Of a stretch of DNA of 9,998 bases, positions 5,937 through 9,998 are shown piece after piece. A model generated the notes under the pieces. It did no database searches, was not told the DNA's origin, and was given only the letters and a program-made list of their open reading frames with translations. A program made the translations under genes and the position numbers. The first letter of the stretch is position 1. Every line of letters starts with the position of its first letter. Origin of the DNA: CAUPWF01 sp964367905 (GTDB lineage Bacteria > Bacillota > Clostridia > Lachnospirales > Lachnospiraceae); contig CAYIZP010000070.1 of NCBI GenBank assembly GCA_964367905.1, forward strand, positions 1-9,998, read 5' to 3'.

Positions 5937-7367
5937 ATGGGTGTGTTACGTGAAGGGTTTTTATGGGGAGGAGCAACAGCTGCGAACCAGTGTGAAGGTG
6001 GATATAAAGAAGGTGGAAGAGGTCTTGCAAACGTGGATGTTATCCCAGCTGGAAAAGATAGATTTTCTGTGATTTCGGGGGAAATGAAAATGTTTGAATG
6101 TGATGAGAAGTATACGTTTCCAAGCCACGAAGCAATTGGTATGTATTATAGCTATAAGGAAGATATTGCATTGTTAGCGGAGATGGGGTTTAAATGTTAT
6201 CGTTTATCGATTGCTTGGTCGAGAATTTTTCCTAATGGTAATGAAGTAGAACCAAATGAGCAAGGACTCAAATTTTATGAAAGCATTTTTGATGAATGCT
6301 TAAAATACGGTATAGAGCCATTGGTAACAATTTGTCATTTTGATATTCCAATGTACTTAGTCGAGAAAAATGGTGGATGGAGAGACAGAAGAACTGTAGA
6401 TTATTATGTGAGGTATTGTGAAACTGTATTTACTAGATATAAAGATAAAGTTAAGTATTGGATTACATTTAATGAAATCAATATGTTATTGCATGCTCCA
6501 TTTATTGGTGCAGGTATTTACATAGGGGATACGGATGATATTGCACAGGTAAAATATCAAGCAGCTCATCATGAACTGGTTGCAAGCGCTATGGCAACTA
6601 AGATTGGTCATGAAATAAATCCTGATTTTATGATTGGCTGTATGTTAGCTGCTGGTAATACATATTCTTATACTTGCGCACCAGGTGATGTGTGGAGATC
6701 GTTGGAAAAAGATAGAGAGAACTTCTTTTTTATCGATGTTCAGTCGCGTGGACAATATCCTAATTATGCTTTGAAGATGTTTGAGCGGGAGAGAATTAAT
6801 ATTGTAATGGAAGAGGATGACATTGAATTATTAAAAGAAAATACGGTTGATTTTATTTCCTTCTCGTACTATTCATCAAGAGTTGCAAGTGTGGATCCTA
6901 ATATTACAAAGATGGCAAAAGGAAATCTTTTTGATTCGCTGAAAAACCCATATTTAAAAGCGAGTGAATGGGGATGGCAGATAGATCCTCTTGGACTTAG
7001 AATTACTATGAATACACTATATGACCGTTATCAGAAACCTCTTTTTATTGTAGAAAATGGATTTGGTGCGGTTGATAAGGTAGAAGAAGATGGAAGTATC
7101 CACGATCAATATCGTATTGATTATTTACGAGCACATATTGAGGCTATGAAAGATGCAGTTGCGCTTGATGGAGTTGAATTATTAGGGTACACTTCTTGGG
7201 GATGTATTGACTTGATAAGTGCGGGGACTGGGGAGATGAAAAAACGCTATGGATTCATTTATGTTGATAAAGATGATGAAGGTAAAGGAACACTTAAGAG
7301 AATAAAGAAGGATTCATTTGAATGGTATAAAAAAGTTATCGCTTCTAATGGAGAGAACATAGATTAG
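5937..7367 (+). CDS. 6-phospho-beta-glucosidase, glycoside hydrolase family 1
   Basis: This cytoplasmic enzyme hydrolyses 6-phospho-beta-glucosides delivered by a PTS, releasing glucose 6-phosphate and the aglycone or second sugar. The 476 residues match the usual length of BglA/AscB-type enzymes. Seen in order: the GH1 N-terminal signature FLWGGATAANQCEGG; YRLSIAWSRIFPNG; WITFNEIN with acid/base Glu180; FISFSYYSSR; and PLFIVENGFG with nucleophile Glu373. The phospho-sugar signature GYTSWGCID..SAGTGEMKKRYGF carries Ser428, Lys436 and Tyr438 at the positions that bind the 6-phosphate in this subgroup, which separates it from non-phospho beta-glucosidases. It ends in SFEWYKKVIASNGE, also typical of the subgroup. 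The ATG follows GAGGAGGT with a 6-base gap. It is the last gene of the operon, 76 bases after the GH106-like gene, and is followed at once by a strong terminator. Confidence 0.94.
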   Translation: MGVLREGFLWGGATAANQCEGGYKEGGRGLANVDVIPAGKDRFSVISGEMKMFECDEKYTFPSHEAIGMYYSYKEDIALLAEMGFKCYRLSIAWSRIFPNGNEVEPNEQGLKFYESIFDECLKYGIEPLVTICHFDIPMYLVEKNGGWRDRRTVDYYVRYCETVFTRYKDKVKYWITFNEINMLLHAPFIGAGIYIGDTDDIAQVKYQAAHHELVASAMATKIGHEINPDFMIGCMLAAGNTYSYTCAPGDVWRSLEKDRENFFFIDVQSRGQYPNYALKMFERERINIVMEEDDIELLKENTVDFISFSYYSSRVASVDPNITKMAKGNLFDSLKNPYLKASEWGWQIDPLGLRITMNTLYDRYQKPLFIVENGFGAVDKVEEDGSIHDQYRIDYLRAHIEAMKDAVALDGVELLGYTSWGCIDLISAGTGEMKKRYGFIYVDKDDEGKGTLKRIKKDSFEWYKKVIASNGENID

Positions 7368-7373
7368 TTTATT

Positions 7374-7409
7374 GCCCCCCAGTGTTTAGGAACTGGGGGG
7401 CTTTATTTA
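7374..7409 (+). terminator. Rho-independent terminator of the sugar operon
   Basis: GCCCCCCAGT (7374-7383) pairs perfectly with ACTGGGGGGC (7392-7401) around an 8-base loop and is followed by TTTATTTATTT. It begins 6 bases after the GH1 stop codon. The stop codon of the convergent oxidoreductase (7407-7409) lies in the T-rich tail. Read leftward the stem is followed by CAATAAAC, with no real U-run, so it is mainly a rightward terminator, though the stem could also stall leftward transcription. Confidence 0.92.
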
Positions 7410-9284
7410 TTTGATTTTATCTAAGACATCAACGGTGAACTCTAGACCAAGTCGCTCAAGAGTTTCTTTCTTTGGAATTCCCATTTCATCCCATTCGCGT
7501 AGTTCGTAGTAGTAATCTAACATTCCATCTACATCAGGGATATTGCTTGCCGATCCACCAGTCATACGACGCTTTCTCATACGAGGAGGCAATTTGTCGT
7601 CTTTTCTTGATTGCCCATCACGAACGAGGTACATTCTCTTTAGGTTGAAGATTCTCTCACCAGCTTCGATGAGCTCTTCTTTTGTCATGTCCCATCCAGT
7701 AATCCAATTCATCCAGTTTACAAGCAAGTCAGCTGTCTCTACACCAGTAGCTCCAAGTAGGAATTTACAGATTGTTAGAGAATCGCAGAGACACATGATG
7801 TGCTCTAGTTCTACATTCATCTCTGGCTTATGTTTGGTAGAGTGGTTGTTTAATTCTACGACTGGAGCAGCTTCTTTGAATCCGTATCCAGCATAAGCAC
7901 CACCGTATTCTTCACCATGGCAGTTTGCTGTTAGGTGACAGGCACCACGAGGACTTACTGCGTATTGAAGTCCAATACTATCCGCATAACGAGGGTCGTG
8001 TGCAGGGAAGTCCATTCCACGAACATGTACAGCGAATTCATCGGTATGTTTTCCGATTTTTTCAGAAGCAACTTTGGTTCCTTCTGCTAAGATATCTCCA
8101 AAACCTTCACGATATGCCATGATACGTAAGATTTCTAACATGTCTTCAGAACTTCCGAAACGTGCTTTCATTCCGATTTCTTCCTCGGTTAGGATTCCAC
8201 GCTCATATGCTTCCATCAACCAGGAAACTCCGTTTGCAGATCCGATGGTATCCAGACCGTATTTGTTACAATCGATATTTGCTTGTACAATTGCACCTAA
8301 GTCATCAATCATACAGTTTGGTCCGAACAATGCAAGTGTTTCGTATTCAGGACCAGCTTCCTTTTCACATTTGTATGGACCTTCTGCGATACTAACAACA
8401 CGTCCGCAACGGATGGTACAGTTCGCACATCCATAACGTCCACTTAGGAATTCCGCATTATATACAGGAGTAGAAACACGCTCTACGTCGAAATTTCCAT
8501 CTCTCCAGTTATTGATTGGTAAATCACCGATTTCCTCGATGAAAGGAACAGCACCAGAAGTACCACCTTCACGCATACCTTCGGTACGCTTCATAACAGT
8601 AGGCATCCATTCCTTACATGATGCGTTGAACTCTGCCTCATGGATGATTGGTGTCGGAGTATCTCCGTCTACACTGATTGCCTTTAACTTTTTAGAACCC
8701 ATAACAGCACCAACTCCACAACGGCCTGCAGTACGTCCTTCTTTTCCATCATTCATGATACAAGCATAACGAGAAAGTCGCTCTCCAGCCACACCGATGT
8801 CGCAAGTAGTTACACGGCGTCCGTGTCTTTCCTTTAAGATGTCATCTGTTTCATATGCATCTTTTCCCCATAGGTCAGTCGCGTCTAATAACTCGGCAAC
8901 TCCATTGTTAATGTTTAGGTAAACTGGTGTTTCAGAAGCTCCTTCGAAGATGATTCCGTCATATCCAGCCTTCTTGAGGCGCACGCCCCATTTTCCACCA
9001 GAGTTTGCTTCTCCATAAGAACCAGTAAGTGGGGAACGAGTAATAACTTGATATCTTCCTGCATTTGGCATCTTTGTACCTTCTGTAGGACCTGTCATAA
9101 ACATTAATAAGTTCTCAGGACCAAGTGGGTCTGTGTTACTATCTGTTTCATCATATAAAATCTTTGCTCCAAGACCACTACCACCGATGTATTTTCTCAA
9201 CATTGCTTCGTCGAAAGATACATCCTTCATGGTATGGTCGGTTAAGTTTACACGTAAAAACTTGTTAAAAAATCCGCCTAACAT
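7407..9284 (-). CDS. Tungsten/molybdenum pterin aldehyde:ferredoxin oxidoreductase (AOR family)
   Basis: A 625-residue cytoplasmic enzyme of the family that oxidises aldehydes to carboxylates with ferredoxin as electron acceptor (or the reverse), using a bis-pterin W/Mo cofactor and one [4Fe-4S] cluster. The N-terminal domain has the pterin-binding signatures GRYQVITRSPLTGSYGEANSGG and DIGVAGERLSRYACIMNDG..TAGRCGVGAVMGSKKLKAI. Cluster ligands are Cys286, Cys289 and Cys293 (CANCTIRC, CX2CX3C) and Cys506 in DSLTICKF, where Asp501-X4-Cys506 matches the DXXGLC-type motif. Glu313 (GPEYET) and His450 (SPRGACHL) correspond to conserved residues near the metal. The ATG at 9282-9284 has AGGAGG 8 bases upstream. 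It is monocistronic here, convergent with the sugar operon; no MoCo/W-cofactor, ferredoxin or MoaD-like gene adjoins it. The coding sequence appears richer in G+C than the sugar operon. Substrate (AOR, FOR, GAPOR or other branch) cannot be assigned from the sequence. Confidence 0.92.
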   Translation of the reverse strand: MLGGFFNKFLRVNLTDHTMKDVSFDEAMLRKYIGGSGLGAKILYDETDSNTDPLGPENLLMFMTGPTEGTKMPNAGRYQVITRSPLTGSYGEANSGGKWGVRLKKAGYDGIIFEGASETPVYLNINNGVAELLDATDLWGKDAYETDDILKERHGRRVTTCDIGVAGERLSRYACIMNDGKEGRTAGRCGVGAVMGSKKLKAISVDGDTPTPIIHEAEFNASCKEWMPTVMKRTEGMREGGTSGAVPFIEEIGDLPINNWRDGNFDVERVSTPVYNAEFLSGRYGCANCTIRCGRVVSIAEGPYKCEKEAGPEYETLALFGPNCMIDDLGAIVQANIDCNKYGLDTIGSANGVSWLMEAYERGILTEEEIGMKARFGSSEDMLEILRIMAYREGFGDILAEGTKVASEKIGKHTDEFAVHVRGMDFPAHDPRYADSIGLQYAVSPRGACHLTANCHGEEYGGAYAGYGFKEAAPVVELNNHSTKHKPEMNVELEHIMCLCDSLTICKFLLGATGVETADLLVNWMNWITGWDMTKEELIEAGERIFNLKRMYLVRDGQSRKDDKLPPRMRKRRMTGGSASNIPDVDGMLDYYYELREWDEMGIPKKETLERLGLEFTVDVLDKIK

Positions 9285-9316
9285 AAAAAAATCCTCCTAA
9301 AATATAATTTCTGTTT

Positions 9317-9359
9317 TAGTATACAATAAGTTTTCGCATAGAATAATTATTGCATACTA
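9317..9359. promoter_or_regulatory. 13-bp imperfect dyad overlapping the likely AOR promoter
   Basis: TAGTATACAATAA (9317-9329) and TTATTGCATACTA (9347-9359) are inverted copies with one mismatch, which would be a U-G pair in the leftward transcript; the spacer is 17 bases. The best -10 for the oxidoreductase gene, TATACT on the minus strand (9318-9323, -35 only weak), lies inside the left arm. The arms are 30 bases apart centre to centre, about three helical turns, fitting a dimeric repressor or activator site; an RNA stem is the alternative. Confidence 0.45.
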
Positions 9360-9399
9360 AGTTAAAAAAAGCAATAAAAATATGACAGAATATCATTCA

Positions 9400-9413
9400 T
9401 GTTAGCGGTATCA
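9400..9413. promoter_or_regulatory. cre-like (CcpA) catabolite control sequence
   Basis: TGTTAGCGGTATCA differs from the Firmicute cre consensus TGWAANCGNTNWCA at one position. It lies between the two divergent genes, about 75 bases upstream of the oxidoreductase -10 and 33 bases upstream of the -35 of the rightward gene. A 7-bp inverted repeat, GACAGAA (9384-9390) and TTCTGTC (9426-9432), is centred within two bases of it. The call is by consensus match only. Confidence 0.4.
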
Positions 9414-9445
9414 TAATTAATACTGTTCTGTCGAAGGTGCTCATA

Positions 9446-9474
9446 TTGTAAATTCTTAGTTTATAGGATATAAT
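9446..9474 (+). promoter_or_regulatory. Promoter of the AAA-ATPase-like gene
   Basis: TTGTAA (9446-9451), a 17-base spacer and a perfect TATAAT (9469-9474) predict a start near 9481, leaving a leader of about 30 bases before the ATG at 9512. Confidence 0.65.
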
Positions 9475-9511
9475 CAAATCATAATGAAGAGCAGGAAGGA
9501 AAGTCGCGAGT

Positions 9512-9998
9512 ATGAAGCAGAAAAGGTTAGGCATAGGGATTGATAACTTTGAAGAGATGATCGTAAAAAACTATTACTATATAGATAAGACGGACTTGAT
9601 AAAAAAACTCTTGGATCATGGCTCGAAAGTAACACTGTTCACGAGACCGAGAAGGTTTGGGAAAAGTTTGAATCTTAGTATGCTTCGGTGTTATTTTGAG
9701 AAGAGTGAAAAGGATAATGGATATTTGTTTGATGGGTTAAGAATCTCAAATGAAGGAGAGGACTATAAGAAATATCTAGGGAAATATCCTGTTATTATGT
9801 TGAATTTCAAAGAAGGAAAGCAGGATTCTTTTGAGACTTCTTGCTTTATGTTGAAGAAGAATATTAGCAAGGAATACTTGAGGCACTCGAAAATATTAGA
9901 AAGTGAAGCTTTGACGAAAAGTGAAGTAGATGAATATAGACGAATTCAAGATGGAAATGGAGATGTTGGGAACTATATCAGTTCGGTGGCTTTTTTGA
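9512..9998 (+). CDS. AAA-ATPase-like protein (AAA-ATPase_like/PD-(D/E)XK family), 5' part only
   Basis: The frame runs from ATG 9512 to the window edge without a stop, giving 162 visible residues. The opening KRLGIGIDNFEEMIVKNYYYIDKTDLIKKLL, the P-loop TLFTRPRRFGKSLNLSML (RPRRFGKS at residues 45-52) and the following CYFE...LFDGLRIS and YPVIMLNFKEG are the hallmarks of the AAA-ATPase_like family. Full-length members are about 500-600 residues and carry a C-terminal PD-(D/E)XK nuclease-like domain, which would lie outside the window. The function of the family is not established; it is often multicopy in clostridial and Bacteroidales genomes, and roles in mobile DNA or defence have been suggested. 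A purine-rich AAGGAAAG lies just upstream (9496-9503); an in-frame stop at 9485-9487 with no other start after it fixes the ATG. It is divergent from the oxidoreductase gene, with its own promoter. Confidence 0.85.
   Translation, partial: MKQKRLGIGIDNFEEMIVKNYYYIDKTDLIKKLLDHGSKVTLFTRPRRFGKSLNLSMLRCYFEKSEKDNGYLFDGLRISNEGEDYKKYLGKYPVIMLNFKEGKQDSFETSCFMLKKNISKEYLRHSKILESEALTKSEVDEYRRIQDGNGDVGNYISSVAFL

Noticed and set aside
7543..8769. Several open frames on the plus strand inside the oxidoreductase gene
   Set aside because: They lie antisense to a strongly supported gene, lack ribosome sites and recognisable domains; they are by-products of its codon usage.

Overview
The window looks like a low-to-moderate GC chromosome of a clostridial firmicute, most likely a plant-polysaccharide-using Lachnospiraceae-type anaerobe. 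This is inferred from AT-rich intergenic DNA, strong AGGAGG-type ribosome binding sites, sigma-A-like promoters, a PTS/GH1 sugar locus, a tungsten/molybdenum aldehyde oxidoreductase and an AAA-ATPase/PD-(D/E)XK family gene common in such genomes. No species assignment can be made from sequence alone.

Layout. (1) 1-464: a leftward remnant or mini-gene (62-292, frame open to 352) encoding only the C-terminal winged-helix module of an AlbA/RecG-like ATP-binding protein. A good promoter precedes it, and behind that lies an AT-rich cluster of direct and inverted CGAATT-like repeats. (2) 465-1496: a leftward AraC-family regulator. (3) 1497-1696: a divergent control region with a strong regulator promoter and several TATCAAA-type motifs, one pair forming an 8-bp dyad. 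(4) 1697-7367: a rightward sugar operon made of PTS enzyme IIBC, a large GH106-like glycoside hydrolase with no signal peptide, and a GH1 6-phospho-beta-glucosidase, closed by a strong intrinsic terminator at 7374-7409. (5) 7407-9284: a convergent aldehyde:ferredoxin oxidoreductase. (6) 9285-9511: a second divergent control region with a 13-bp imperfect dyad, a near-consensus cre-like (CcpA) sequence and a clear rightward promoter. (7) 9512-9998: the 5' part of an AAA-ATPase-like gene cut by the window edge.

How the sugar genes probably work together (inference): the AraC regulator senses the sugar or a derivative and controls the operon. EIIBC, using an EIIA encoded elsewhere, imports and phosphorylates a beta-glucoside. 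GH1 cleaves the 6-phospho-beta-glucoside. The second, apparently cytoplasmic hydrolase would remove another sugar from the same imported molecule. A PTS-imported substrate handled by two cytoplasmic hydrolases of different clans' subfamilies, under an AraC regulator rather than a BglG antiterminator, is the most interesting feature of the window. The aldehyde oxidoreductase is transcribed towards the operon and shows no direct link to it.
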